This document shows positions 24,376-34,607 of a DNA stretch of 64,000 nt, piece after piece. Source of the stretch: a virus. Within the stretch, counting starts at the first letter, position 1, and each line of letters opens with the position of its first letter. The DNA is taken from the IMG/VR virus record IMGVR_UViG_3300022833_000005, positions 1 to 64,000 of that record, one strand, 5' to 3'. Position numbers and translations under genes: made by a program. The notes below the pieces were generated by a model, which was not told where the DNA came from, did not search any database, and saw only the letters and a program-made list of their open reading frames with translations.

Positions 24376-24606
24376 ATGGCAGCACCACAAATAATAGTAA
24401 AGTTAACATCTGCAGGAGTTGATTCAGGTCCCTGTGATTTATATTCAAACACTGATGGATATGTAACTCCTATAGCAACAGGTATAGCTATAGCAACATT
24501 AACGGGGGCATTTGGATATTATGTAAATGCACCTATAGGAATTACAACTATAAGAATACAGAATAGTGGGAATTGTTCAAATTATGTAGATACAATAATA
24601 ACATAA
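24376..24606 (+). CDS. Single-domain fibre-associated protein (76 aa)
   Basis: The whole protein is one copy of the small beta domain: IIVKLTSAGVDSGPCDLYSN ... NSGNCSNYVDTIIT. It aligns by eye with the start of the 23588 gene, the 24609 gene and the first 75 residues of the 34608 gene. No linker or distal domain is attached. Confidence 0.65.
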   Translation: MAAPQIIVKLTSAGVDSGPCDLYSNTDGYVTPIATGIAIATLTGAFGYYVNAPIGITTIRIQNSGNCSNYVDTIIT

Positions 24607-24608
24607 CT

Positions 24609-24845
24609 ATGACAGGAGGAATACAAATAAATACATTAGGACAAAGCACAGGTCCCTTTTTTAATTTATATTCAGATATAAATCAATTCACAGCACCTTT
24701 TGAAATAAATGTAGATAAGGTTGATTTAATCAATGGATATGCAACAGATAAAATACCTAACTCAACTACTATAATAAGGGTTATGTCTATAGGGGAATGC
24801 AACAATTATTTAGATATATATACAGGAGGTTCAGGACAATATTAA
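24609..24845 (+). CDS. Single-domain fibre-associated protein (78 aa)
   Basis: Starting at ATG 24609 (MTGGIQINTLGQSTGPFFNL) the protein is another copy of the small beta domain, ending SIGECNNYLDIYTGGSGQY. An upstream ATG at 24573 lies inside the previous gene and is not used here. It ends the first fibre cassette; a terminator follows. Confidence 0.65.
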   Translation: MTGGIQINTLGQSTGPFFNLYSDINQFTAPFEINVDKVDLINGYATDKIPNSTTIIRVMSIGECNNYLDIYTGGSGQY

Positions 24846-24885
24846 TGAATTTAAAAAGTCTTGTTTTGTTGGTTTTATAAGACTT

Positions 24886-24917
24886 CTCCTAGGGTGTTAA
24901 TAGCTCTAGGAGTTTTT
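24886..24917 (+). terminator. Rho-independent terminator closing the fibre cassette
   Basis: CTCCTAG (24886-24892) pairs with CTAGGAG (24906-24912), followed by TTTTTATTT. An upstream pair, AAGTCTT/AAGACTT, just before it may form a second stem. The remainder of the gap to 25027 is AT-rich and holds a promoter candidate. Confidence 0.8.
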
Positions 24918-24965
24918 ATTTATAATCAAAGTAATTATAAAAAATAACCTTCTTTAGTAAAATTA

Positions 24966-24998
24966 TTTGGATTATCAAAGATAATTTTTATATATTTA
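24966..24998 (+). promoter_or_regulatory. Promoter candidate before the tail block
   Basis: TTTG (24966-24969) is followed after 21 bases by TATATTTA (24991-24998), one mismatch from TAnnTTTG. It lies after a terminator and 29 bases before the ATG at 25028, the right place for restarting transcription. Confidence 0.4.
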
Positions 24999-25027
24999 CC
25001 ATATTTTTTAACTAAATAAAAAACCGA

Positions 25028-26266
25028 ATGTCGTATAACCAAGAATTACTTGATAAATTACAAGGACTTTTAGCATGGAAAAAAAGTAAAACATTTTATG
25101 CTGCTAAGTTAGAAATAACTGAAAATGAAGTATTAGCATTACTCAAAGAATTAAAAAATAAGAATAAAGATGAAGGTGAAGAATTTTTAAAATCTGCAAA
25201 AAACTTTAAATCTTATGACACTTTAACAAAAGTTAATGTAGAAAAAGGAACAGTTGAGAGTACAATAACTTTAGATTTTGAACCTAAGAATGAAGTTGAG
25301 TTAGCAGAATTACATAAAATAGATTTAAATACTTATACTATTACAAACTATTGGTCTAAATTACTTCCAAGTGGAAACTTTACATCATCAGTATTTTCAA
25401 AGAGAAAAACACCCAAGGATTATAGTGCTGAAGACTTTAGCAACTTCCTTAAAAATTACAAATCAAATTACATTCCAATAGATGCTCCAATAAGATCTGA
25501 TAAACAATTAGTAGATATTGAACTATCTCTTTCTGATTATCATTTAGCAAAGAAAGATGTTAATGGAGATAATGATCCAATTAATAGAGCTGTAAGATTT
25601 TTCACTATTGCTCAGAACTTAATTAATAAGACAAGATCTATTTATGATATAAATAGAGTTATATTACCTATATCTAATGATTATTTTCATACAGATAACT
25701 ATCAAAATCAAACTACAAACGGTACACCTCAAGATGTTATAATGGAGTATTCATCAGAATACGAACTTGGTTTTGCTATTTTAATAGACACTATTAAAAT
25801 GTTAAAAGCAAATACTAATCAAGTAGAGGTAATATTAGTACCAGGTAACCATGATAGAACAAAAGGTTTTTATCTAGCACACGCATTAGATATATATTTC
25901 TCTGCAGATAGTGATGTTACTTTTAAAAGAGATGATAGTTTAATAAAAGGAGTGTTACTTGGTGAAACATTTATTGGTTATCATCATGGTAATTGTAAAA
26001 TAGAATCATTGCCTTTATTATTTGCAACTCATCCTTTATATAGTGAGATGTTTGGTAGAGCTAAATATAGAGAAGTTCACACAGGTGATAAACATCACTA
26101 TATGGCTAAAGAAATAAAAGGTGTAAGAATACAACAAATGCCTAGCTTATCTGCAACAGATAGATGGCATAGAGATAACAATTTTGTACATAGTGTACGA
26201 GCAGCATTAGCTTTAGTCTATGATTTTAAAGTGGGCAAAGTGGCTGAATTTGAAGAAAGAATATAA
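25028..26266 (+). CDS. HTH plus metallophosphoesterase protein
   Basis: The first 50 residues (SYNQELLDKLQGLLAWKKSK ... EVLALLKELK) look like a small helical HTH region. From about residue 165 come the calcineurin-type motifs LSDYHLAKKD, ISNDYFHTDN, PGNHDRTKG, GYHHGN and HTGDKHH, all with their metal ligands. Proteins of this build occur in tailed phages of several hosts without a proven substrate; nuclease or phosphodiesterase action on DNA ends is likely. Unlike the leftward homologue at 361-1082, this one is intact. It sits unexpectedly among neck and tail genes. Confidence 0.8.
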   Translation: MSYNQELLDKLQGLLAWKKSKTFYAAKLEITENEVLALLKELKNKNKDEGEEFLKSAKNFKSYDTLTKVNVEKGTVESTITLDFEPKNEVELAELHKIDLNTYTITNYWSKLLPSGNFTSSVFSKRKTPKDYSAEDFSNFLKNYKSNYIPIDAPIRSDKQLVDIELSLSDYHLAKKDVNGDNDPINRAVRFFTIAQNLINKTRSIYDINRVILPISNDYFHTDNYQNQTTNGTPQDVIMEYSSEYELGFAILIDTIKMLKANTNQVEVILVPGNHDRTKGFYLAHALDIYFSADSDVTFKRDDSLIKGVLLGETFIGYHHGNCKIESLPLLFATHPLYSEMFGRAKYREVHTGDKHHYMAKEIKGVRIQQMPSLSATDRWHRDNNFVHSVRAALALVYDFKVGKVAEFEERI

Positions 26267-26268
26267 TT

Positions 26269-26994
26269 ATGGCAACATTAAGAAAATTAGTTTCAGATGT
26301 GCGAGGAATGCACAGAATCCTATCAACAGATGCACTTATTACTGATAGAGTAATTGCTTCTGAAGTAAAGAATAATTCTTTAATGTTAATTAAGAGGGAA
26401 ACTAATTTAAGAAAACTTTGGGCTAGTGATACTTTATTTACAACAATTCCTTGTTTGGAAATGAAAGAAGTACCCATCTCAGAATGTTGTGAATATTCAG
26501 ATCCTTACACAGTAGCAAGAACAAAGTTTAAACTTCCAAGAATATCAGAAGGTAATTATCAATATGTAATACAAGGTGTTTATTCTATAAATGCTATGAG
26601 TGGTAAAGGTAGTAAGTTAAAAGAAATAACTATTAATAGATATTTAAACTTAATAAATTTACGTATAGTTAAAAAAGATAGTTATTTCTGGATATCTAAT
26701 GGATATTTATATGCAACTAATCCTTCACTTAAATCAATTAGATTAACTGCATTCTTTGAAGAAGATGTAAGTAACGATATCATGTTTCCTGAATGTGATT
26801 GTGGGAATAATTTTAACTTAGATGACTATTGTAAAAACCCTTTAGATAAAGAGTTTTCATTACCTGGATATCTAGAACAGCAAGCATTAGCTATGACTTC
26901 ACAAAAACTATTAACAACATACTTTAATATCAAAACTGATATGAGTAATGAGGGAATAGATGGTCAAGCTCTCAATGCTCAACCAACAAACTAA
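26269..26994 (+). CDS. Ring/neck structural protein, crAss-like conserved
   Basis: The protein begins TLRKLVSDVRGMHRILSTDA, has CCEYSDPYTVARTKFKLPRI and INAMSGKGSKLKEITINRYL, and ends with a helical segment (PGYLEQQALAMTSQKLLTTY). I recognise this as the conserved crAss-like protein placed between capsid and large tail genes, thought to form a ring below the portal. It starts two bases after the previous stop. Confidence 0.7.
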   Translation: MATLRKLVSDVRGMHRILSTDALITDRVIASEVKNNSLMLIKRETNLRKLWASDTLFTTIPCLEMKEVPISECCEYSDPYTVARTKFKLPRISEGNYQYVIQGVYSINAMSGKGSKLKEITINRYLNLINLRIVKKDSYFWISNGYLYATNPSLKSIRLTAFFEEDVSNDIMFPECDCGNNFNLDDYCKNPLDKEFSLPGYLEQQALAMTSQKLLTTYFNIKTDMSNEGIDGQALNAQPTN

Positions 26995-27005
26995 ATAAAT
27001 AGTAA

Positions 27006-27485
27006 ATGGCTAGAGTTGCTGTTGATTGGAGAAGTGCTAGTAAAATTAACTACACTGACTTTTGTAAGAAACACCCATTGATAAGTTTAACTTTTAATGA
27101 ATGGAGGAATATTCTATATGAGTTCAATGATGGTTTTAAACATCATATATTAGAAACAGGATTTAGGGAAAAACTTCCTTGTGGTTTTGGAGAGTTTTCT
27201 ATAAATAAGAAAAAAAGAAGAAAAACAAAAGGTGTAGATGGGAAAGAATTTATAAATCTTCCTATTGATTGGCAAAGAACCAAAAAGAAAGGTAAGGTTA
27301 TATATAATTTTAATTATCATACAGAAGGATATTTTTTTGGTTGGATGTGGTTTAAAGATACTGCTAGATTTAGAAACTCTGCTTTATGGTATTTTAAACC
27401 ATCTAGAACAACATCAAGATTACTATCACACTATATAAAAACCGACAACAAGTACCAACACATCTATAATGAATGGAAAAAATAA
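27006..27485 (+). CDS. Basic neck protein, crAss-like conserved
   Basis: The 159-aa protein is strongly basic and aromatic: LTFNEWRNILYEFNDGFKHH, FGEFSINKKKRRKTKGVDG, NYHTEGYFFGWMWFKDTARF and SALWYFKPSRTTSRLLSHYI. This pattern is conserved among crAss-like phages in the same position, in my recollection. A positive patch suits contact with DNA in the neck channel, but that is inference. Confidence 0.7.
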   Translation: MARVAVDWRSASKINYTDFCKKHPLISLTFNEWRNILYEFNDGFKHHILETGFREKLPCGFGEFSINKKKRRKTKGVDGKEFINLPIDWQRTKKKGKVIYNFNYHTEGYFFGWMWFKDTARFRNSALWYFKPSRTTSRLLSHYIKTDNKYQHIYNEWKK

Positions 27486-27488
27486 ATT

Positions 27489-28442
27489 ATGTCGTACTAC
27501 TATAAATACAATTTTATCTCACCAGAACCGATCTATGCAACGGTAAAAGAAGAACTAAAAAGTTACTTTGATACAGGAGCAGTAGATGATTTACTATTTC
27601 CTACTTACTTGGACAAATGTCTTAGAAAGTTAGGTAGGACCACTTATGTTATTTCTGAACAAGTTTTACATGTAGAAGATTTTGAGGCAAGACTTCCTGA
27701 TAATTTTCATGCTGTTAGAGAAGCTTGGATGTGTGCTGAAGTTCAAGGTAACCCTTATCCTTCTGCAACATCATTTTACTCACAAGCAGCTAATGCTACA
27801 ACTATCCAGATATCACCTTTAACAATAGGAGGTACACCTTGTAATAACAAGGATTGCCAACACCCTAATTGTGATGGTACATGCATGCCTGAATTAGTTC
27901 AAGCTGTATATAAAACAAACACATCTATAGATAGATCATATAGACATAGTTATTTACTTAAACCAGGGAATATTTCTGCTAGACAAAACTGTGATGTAAC
28001 TTATAGAAATGACTGGAATCAATTTGCACCACCACTACGAGAATTTACTCCTGGGGCATCATCTTATGATTCATTTGATATTAGAGATAATAAATTTGTA
28101 ACTAATTTTAGAAATGCAGTGGTTCATTTAATGTTTTATTCTGTAGGATATGATGAAAAAGATAATCAATTAGTACCTGATAATTATAGAATTGCAGAAT
28201 TTGTTGAAGCTTTTATTAAATTCAAAGTGTTTGAAAGTTTAACTAATCAAACAAATGATGAAACATTCAATCAACTTCAGCAAAAATTAGCATATTATAA
28301 ACAACTTCATGATGAAGCTTTTATAATGGCAGATATAGAGATTAAGAAGCAAACTCCTTGGGAAAAGCAGAGAAGGATAAAAAAGGATCTTAACAGATTT
28401 AATATGTATCAACTTCCAAATAGTAGAAGACGTAATAATTAA
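27489..28442 (+). CDS. Tail hub/adaptor protein, crAss-like conserved
   Basis: The 317-aa protein has SYYYKYNFISPEPIYATVKE, a helical N-terminal region (YLDKCLRKLGRTTYVIS), a Cys/His insertion (CNNKDCQHPNCDGTCMP) and a long C-terminal helix (TFNQLQQKLAYYKQLHDEAF). Its place just before the large muzzle gene and helical bundle ends are as for tail adaptor or hub proteins of podoviruses. The Cys insertion could bind zinc. Confidence 0.7.
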   Translation: MSYYYKYNFISPEPIYATVKEELKSYFDTGAVDDLLFPTYLDKCLRKLGRTTYVISEQVLHVEDFEARLPDNFHAVREAWMCAEVQGNPYPSATSFYSQAANATTIQISPLTIGGTPCNNKDCQHPNCDGTCMPELVQAVYKTNTSIDRSYRHSYLLKPGNISARQNCDVTYRNDWNQFAPPLREFTPGASSYDSFDIRDNKFVTNFRNAVVHLMFYSVGYDEKDNQLVPDNYRIAEFVEAFIKFKVFESLTNQTNDETFNQLQQKLAYYKQLHDEAFIMADIEIKKQTPWEKQRRIKKDLNRFNMYQLPNSRRRNN

Positions 28443-28447
28443 TAGCT

Positions 28448-31400
28448 ATGGCTAAAGAGGAAAAGATTAAAGAGCAAAGTGATATTCGTTTAGAAATGGC
28501 TACTGCTACAGCAGGGTTAAGTTTAGATACTTCAATTAGCCAGGTTGGACCTGGTAGGTTAACTTATGCTTTAAATGCAGCTATTGAAAATTTTGATTCT
28601 GCTTCTACAAACTATCAAAATGAACCAGGTAATGAATTTTGCTTGGTTTTTCCTGTAGGCTATAAACTTATTGGGGAACATTTTATTCCAGAAAAATCAA
28701 AAAACATATTATTTTTAGCAAACCCTGTAACAGGAGAAAGTGAAATAGGATATATGGAGAATGGTGATTGTCAATATCGCACTCTTATAAATGCTAAATG
28801 CTTAAACTTTAGCATTAAAAATCCTATTCCTAAAGTTGTGCATAGAATTACAAATTGTACAACAGAAATATATTGGACGGATGGAGTTAATTCTAGAAGA
28901 TATTTAGATATTGAAAATATTCCATATAAGTTAACCGGAGGTACTCCTGGTTGTGATCCTGTTTATGGCAATGAGTTAGATTGTAATCAACTTAAAATTC
29001 AACCAAATTTTAGTATTCCTAGATTAAAAATTAGTAAAATAGATAGTGTAGGTAATTTAATTGCGGGCACTTATCAATTTGGAGTACAATATTCAGATGC
29101 TGTAGGTAATGAATTAACTTCTTATTATTCTATAACCAATCCTACACCCATTGCTGATCAGTTTATAACATCAATAAACACTAATTACAATGTTGGAAAA
29201 TCTATTGTTATAAATGTTTTAGATCTCGATTTAACAGGTCAGTTTCAATATTTTAACATAGCTGTAATAAAAACCATTAATAACATTGCATCAGTTGAAT
29301 TAATTGGTACATATAATATTGAAGACGCAACAAAAGAAATAACATACACTGGTGCAGATGAAACTGTTATACGGTTATCTATGTTAGACATATTTGAAAA
29401 GTTTCCATATTATGATATAGCTCAAGATGTTACAGCTGTACAAGATGTTCTTGTATGGGATAATTTGACATCTGTTGATAGAATTAACTATCAATCTATT
29501 GCTAGTGAAATAAATATATCTTGGGAAACTTATAAAATACCAGCAAATGAAAATTATGCAGATGAGTTAAATGCTACAAATCTTCGTGGATACATGCGTG
29601 ATGAGGTGTATGCTTTTGAAATTGTATTTCTTCTTAAGAATGGAAAACAAACTGATGGTTTTCATATTCCAGGTAGAGTAAAAAGATTCACTGAAGATTT
29701 TCCTGATGTTCCTGATACAAATAATGATTTTATTGGAGAAGCTGATTATTACATAAATAATGTAGGATATAAAGCTTGGTGGAAAGTTTATAATACAGGT
29801 ACAGTTACAGGATTTACTCCAGAATATAACTCATCTACACAAAGTTCAAACTATAAAGGATCATATCAATATGGAGAATTTAGTTATTGGGAGTCTACAG
29901 AAGAGTATCCATGTAACACTGATTTGTGGGGTGAACTGTCTGGACAAAAAATAAGACATCATAAATTTCCAGATGTATTAGTTAGTCCTATTATTGAAAA
30001 TGGTAAAATCTTTTACAGTAATGATTTAATTAATATCAGTGAACTTCAGATGCAAAATGATGCTGTTTTTCCAATAGGTGTTAAAATAAACAATGACGAG
30101 ATTGATTCTTTAGTACAAAATTCTGAATTAACAGAAAATCAAAAAGATGATATTATTGGATACAAAATTGTAAGAGGGGATAGAGGTACTAATAAATCTA
30201 TTGTTGCAAAAGGTATACTTAGAAACGTAAATAAATATACAAGAGATGAAGAAGATTTTTATTACGCTAATTATCCATATAATGATTTAGAAACAGATCC
30301 ATTTATATTAGCAAACAATAACGCATGGAGTGATATATCAGAACCTTGGTTATTAACATTACCTGCAAGTGCTAATGAAGAAGATGGTATATATGAATAC
30401 GTAAGTCCTATAAATGGTAAAAGTGCAAAAGGAACTATAAAACCTGGGGAAACAATAGAAATATGTTCTATAAGTAGACCTTCAGGATTAATAGGTAAAG
30501 AGTTTTTAATTGGTCCAGGTAATTATGATGTATGGGAATTAGAAGCTATTGGTTGTGCTGGATGGGGAGCAAGTTGGTTTGATCCTTTTACAACTGATAA
30601 CTCTATTGAAGTATATGACTCACAGTGGTTAGCTGGATCAAGTAATCTTGGCGGTAAAGATCCTGCAATATTTGTAAAAGTTAATGTTAATGCTGTTACA
30701 GATTGTTACAGAAGTTGTGATAGTGGACCATTTCTTTGTCCGACTCCTAAATCTAAAAAGTTAATGGATTCAGTAGATATGCCTATAGGTATAATTTCTA
30801 CTGAATTGAAAGGTAGGAGATCTACATTAGGATGTCAATCTCAAAAACCACAAAAGTCTATAAAAGAACAGCAAGATACAGGACTTATATATAGACAAAT
30901 ATTTAATTCACCAGAAACTTCATTTGGTCAACCTTTCTTAGGAAGTGTTTTAAAATTAGAAAGTGTTTTATTTGGTAAAGGAAATTCACATTTTGTATCT
31001 GTTAAAGATGAAGCTAAATATAAACTATTATCAAAAGAAGCACAATTAGATGCTTTAAATAGTTCTAGAGATGTTGCAGCATTAACTAATGATTTTAATG
31101 CTGGTGTAATGTTTACTATGTATCAATCATATTTAACAATATATGTAAATGGTATTACTAGAAAAAATTATGCAATGTCTTTTAACTCTAGAGCTAATTA
31201 TGATTATTCATACCCTATAGAAAATAATGTAGAGGGTGGAATAAAACAAAGAGAAATAGATGTAACAAGATACTTAATCCCCGGAGTGCAATCTTTAGGT
31301 CTTGGTGAATTATCAATTAATAATTGGAATAGAGAATCATCTGTATTTATAAAAACGTCTGAAAACAGAGAAAGAGAAGATTCAACAACGACATCTATAA

Positions 31401-34357
31401 CACCTTTTCCTTTTCCAAGTAATACACCAAGTTTACTTACTGATTCAGGTTTACCATCTATAGTGGATAAATCTAGAATGACAATTGGTAATTCTGGTTA
31501 TTGCTCCACTCCGGAAAAACAACAAGATGTTTCTGTTGTTTCTTATTACGCTTCATTGAAAAACATTGTTGTTAATCAATGGGGCCAAATTTATTCATAT
31601 CAAACAATTGATACAGGATATCAAGTATCTATTAATAAAACAGGTACTTCAGTTATGTTTGGAGGAGACGTATTTATTTCAAGATTTGCATTTAAAACAA
31701 AACTTCCATTCTTCATTGATAATAGAGTGGGTAGACCTGATGACTCTAACGTATTTTATGATGAACTTGGAAACATAGGTTATCCAAAATACTGGCATTC
31801 TGCAAGATCGATATTAGAAGATTACTTACCTGGTCCGGAAGCTGATAACATTCCAATGAGAAATCTTATTTCATATAAGGCTCATAATTTTGATTGTCCA
31901 AATACTCCATCAGAAGTTGCACCTGGATCAGGATCAGCTAGAACATTCTATGATGGTTTCTTTTATTTATTTGCATATGGAATTCCTAACTTTTATTGTG
32001 AAACTGTATACAACACAGATTTACGTCAAGCAACTAATAATAAAGAAGGAGACTTTTGGCCTCATGTAAGTTCTGGTATTCCAGATGATTGGTTACAAGA
32101 AACAAACGTAACTATTGCTCAAGACAACACGTATAATTATAATGTAACTTATTCTAAACAGAACAAAGAGAATTTATTTACACACTTACCTGCTGATTGG
32201 AAAAAAGATTTATGTTTTACTTATTATCCTTTTAGAGCTATTTATTCTGATGCAGCTACAGATAATTCTGATATTAGCATAAATAACTGGTTGATATACA
32301 GAGCTCTGTCATTTCATAACTTTCCACAAAATTATGGGGCACTTGTGTCATTAGATGGTATTCAAAATAAAGCAATACTTGCTAGATTTGAAAATAAATC
32401 ATTACTATATAATAACTTACTAACTATAGATACAAGTAATCCTCAAGCTGCATACTTAGGCAACTCTAGATTATTTGATTCATCACCTCCAATTGATTTC
32501 GCTGAAACAGATCTTGGATATGTAGGTAGTCAAAATAAATTTTTATTAAAAATACCTCAAGGTCAAGTAACAATTGATTCTAAAAGAGGTCAAATATTTT
32601 TAATACAAGGAACCCAAATTCAAGATTTAGCAACATTTGGTTCCGGAGTGAATAGATTTATGACAGAACATTTACCATTTGAAATATTAAATCATTTTCC
32701 TGAAGTTAAAATAGATAATAATTACAATGGTATTGGATTACATGGAGTATATGATAGTAATTTTGAAAGAATTATTATAACAAAACTTGATTATATTCCA
32801 ATTAAAGCTGGAGTGTTTTATGATAATTCAATTCAGCAATTTTATGTAATGAATGGTGAGATTAAACAAGAAGTATTTTTTGATGAAAAAGAATATTTTT
32901 GTAATAAATCTTGGACAATGTCTTTTAATTTCAATACAAAATCTTGGATATCTTTTCATAGCTACATACCTAATTTCTACATAGGAGAAAACAATTTCTT
33001 TTATTCTGGAATGAATGCATGTTGCACAGATGGTGATTTAATAGTATTAGCCGGTGTGTTAGATCCGGTAGTAATAATACCAACGACTACTACTACTAGT
33101 ACTACAGAACTTTTTCCTCAAACAACCACTACAACTACAACTTTAGATTGTATTATAAGTGGTGGAACTTTTATAGGTACAGATTGTACTATAGTAGCAG
33201 GTACAGGATATATAACAATTCCACCAACTACTACAACTACAATATGCCAAAGACCAAATAACTTAATAGAGTTTGGTTTAGGTGGAGGTTATCAAGTTTC
33301 AGGTTCTGCTGCAGTAATAAGTACAGGTAGTGCAATAGATGCATGTAACGCTAGTGAGTTTGTAGAAAATAATTATAATCCAGAAAATCCTTCAAACAAT
33401 GTATCAGTAATTGAATTTATTGTTTCAGCAACATCATTAAATCTAGGTTCAGTCTTGTACCTTGGACAATTTACAGATTGTACACAGGCTCCAGATGGTT
33501 GGTATTGGATTTCTGACTATTCTATTATTTATGTACAATATGGTATAGTTCAAGAAATTTATGATTGTGATTCTCCAGTAACAACTACTACCACTACTAC
33601 CTTTAATGAAAACTGTATTGAGTTTTATTTAAACAATGAAACACAGATTACTGTAGGTTATTCGTACACCGATTGTAATGGTATATTCATTTCAGATGCT
33701 TTTTTAGTTGGACTTGAAGAAATTTCAATTTGTGCTATTTCTGGAACACTTGATCCAGAAAGCGGTATAACTGTAAGTATAGTTGGTGATTGTAATATAA
33801 CAACAACTACTACCACTACTACTGATACACCAATAACAACTACTACCAGTACTACTTCTGCACAAATAGCTTGTAATAGTTTTGTTCAATCTGGTGGTCC
33901 TGGTATTTCGGATTATTTCGTAACAATGGCCAATCCAAATGGAGGGCTTATAACATTTGATTTTAACGCACAAAGTATTCCAGATAAGTTAGAAATAATA
34001 CACATGTTACCTTCAAATGTTTTTATTAAGAAAGCAACTTCTAGCATGGATGCCAATAATAATTCAAGTAGTTTTGATAATGTTTACGGAACAAGAACAA
34101 GTAATGTAATACCTTCTGGAAACCTAGGAAGTATAAATCAATTTATTGGATCAAGTAAAGGATCGATACCTACTAGGTATAATGAATTCGTGGCAGCAAC
34201 AGGCGTTACAAATTTACCATTTACTTCAGGAAGTCAACAAAGAATATGGTGGGTTTATAGTGCTGCTGATTATGCAAATTCAAATCAAGTAAACATACGA
34301 GTTACAGGAGATAATGGCACACAATGGGATTTTAATAGAGTTTGTGAAATTCCTTAA
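28448..34357 (+). CDS. Large tail protein (muzzle/stabilisation type) with appended fibre-domain cassette
   Basis: Residues 1 to about 1540 form the tail body: QVGPGRLTYALNAAIENFDS near the start, a fibronectin-like part (LIAGTYQFGVQYSDAVGNEL), and late SWTMSFNFNTKSWISFHSYI, the pattern of the large P22-gp10-like stabilisation/muzzle proteins of crAss-like phages. From residue about 1545 (nt 33082) the sequence changes to Thr linkers joining four small Cys-containing modules, ending at TAA 34355-34357. The native C-terminus of the muzzle (RSFKKSP...RHILDN) appears instead in the next gene. The body would line the tail exit; the appended modules would project outward. Confidence 0.8.
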   Translation: MAKEEKIKEQSDIRLEMATATAGLSLDTSISQVGPGRLTYALNAAIENFDSASTNYQNEPGNEFCLVFPVGYKLIGEHFIPEKSKNILFLANPVTGESEIGYMENGDCQYRTLINAKCLNFSIKNPIPKVVHRITNCTTEIYWTDGVNSRRYLDIENIPYKLTGGTPGCDPVYGNELDCNQLKIQPNFSIPRLKISKIDSVGNLIAGTYQFGVQYSDAVGNELTSYYSITNPTPIADQFITSINTNYNVGKSIVINVLDLDLTGQFQYFNIAVIKTINNIASVELIGTYNIEDATKEITYTGADETVIRLSMLDIFEKFPYYDIAQDVTAVQDVLVWDNLTSVDRINYQSIASEINISWETYKIPANENYADELNATNLRGYMRDEVYAFEIVFLLKNGKQTDGFHIPGRVKRFTEDFPDVPDTNNDFIGEADYYINNVGYKAWWKVYNTGTVTGFTPEYNSSTQSSNYKGSYQYGEFSYWESTEEYPCNTDLWGELSGQKIRHHKFPDVLVSPIIENGKIFYSNDLINISELQMQNDAVFPIGVKINNDEIDSLVQNSELTENQKDDIIGYKIVRGDRGTNKSIVAKGILRNVNKYTRDEEDFYYANYPYNDLETDPFILANNNAWSDISEPWLLTLPASANEEDGIYEYVSPINGKSAKGTIKPGETIEICSISRPSGLIGKEFLIGPGNYDVWELEAIGCAGWGASWFDPFTTDNSIEVYDSQWLAGSSNLGGKDPAIFVKVNVNAVTDCYRSCDSGPFLCPTPKSKKLMDSVDMPIGIISTELKGRRSTLGCQSQKPQKSIKEQQDTGLIYRQIFNSPETSFGQPFLGSVLKLESVLFGKGNSHFVSVKDEAKYKLLSKEAQLDALNSSRDVAALTNDFNAGVMFTMYQSYLTIYVNGITRKNYAMSFNSRANYDYSYPIENNVEGGIKQREIDVTRYLIPGVQSLGLGELSINNWNRESSVFIKTSENREREDSTTTSITPFPFPSNTPSLLTDSGLPSIVDKSRMTIGNSGYCSTPEKQQDVSVVSYYASLKNIVVNQWGQIYSYQTIDTGYQVSINKTGTSVMFGGDVFISRFAFKTKLPFFIDNRVGRPDDSNVFYDELGNIGYPKYWHSARSILEDYLPGPEADNIPMRNLISYKAHNFDCPNTPSEVAPGSGSARTFYDGFFYLFAYGIPNFYCETVYNTDLRQATNNKEGDFWPHVSSGIPDDWLQETNVTIAQDNTYNYNVTYSKQNKENLFTHLPADWKKDLCFTYYPFRAIYSDAATDNSDISINNWLIYRALSFHNFPQNYGALVSLDGIQNKAILARFENKSLLYNNLLTIDTSNPQAAYLGNSRLFDSSPPIDFAETDLGYVGSQNKFLLKIPQGQVTIDSKRGQIFLIQGTQIQDLATFGSGVNRFMTEHLPFEILNHFPEVKIDNNYNGIGLHGVYDSNFERIIITKLDYIPIKAGVFYDNSIQQFYVMNGEIKQEVFFDEKEYFCNKSWTMSFNFNTKSWISFHSYIPNFYIGENNFFYSGMNACCTDGDLIVLAGVLDPVVIIPTTTTTSTTELFPQTTTTTTTLDCIISGGTFIGTDCTIVAGTGYITIPPTTTTTICQRPNNLIEFGLGGGYQVSGSAAVISTGSAIDACNASEFVENNYNPENPSNNVSVIEFIVSATSLNLGSVLYLGQFTDCTQAPDGWYWISDYSIIYVQYGIVQEIYDCDSPVTTTTTTTFNENCIEFYLNNETQITVGYSYTDCNGIFISDAFLVGLEEISICAISGTLDPESGITVSIVGDCNITTTTTTTTDTPITTTTSTTSAQIACNSFVQSGGPGISDYFVTMANPNGGLITFDFNAQSIPDKLEIIHMLPSNVFIKKATSSMDANNNSSSFDNVYGTRTSNVIPSGNLGSINQFIGSSKGSIPTRYNEFVAATGVTNLPFTSGSQQRIWWVYSAADYANSNQVNIRVTGDNGTQWDFNRVCEIP

Positions 34358-34570
34358 ACAACTACTACCATTACTTTATCAAATTGTTTAGACTATTTGG
34401 TTCAAGGATTGTCAGGCACTATTACAATTAGGTACACAGCATGTAATGGTTTTGTTGATGAAACAACATTTAATGCAGCAACTGGACTATCAATTTGTAC
34501 ACAACCAGATTCGATAGATATAATAGAAGGGCAAGGAACTATAAACCTTCAGGGAAATTGTCTTAGTTAA
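34358..34570 (+). pseudogene. Stranded fibre module, in frame after the muzzle stop codon
   Basis: Immediately after TAA the same frame stays open for 70 codons: TTTTITLSN, then CLDYLVQGLSGTITIRYTAC, NGF and finally GTINLQGNCLS before a stop at 34568. It begins with a Thr linker and resembles the third module of the upstream protein (CIEFYLNNETQITVGYSYTD; CNG; IVGDCN). There is no start codon. It is either a remnant cut off when the fourth module came in with its own stop, or an extension made by stop-codon read-through. Confidence 0.6.
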
Positions 34571-34607
34571 TTATTAAGTTCAGAATTTATATAAATAAAA
34601 TAAAGAG

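Noticed and set aside
20960-34570. Variable-repeat targets of a diversity-generating retroelement
   Set aside because: No reverse transcriptase or template repeat is visible in the window; the variation pattern fits linker recombination better. Regions outside the window could change this.
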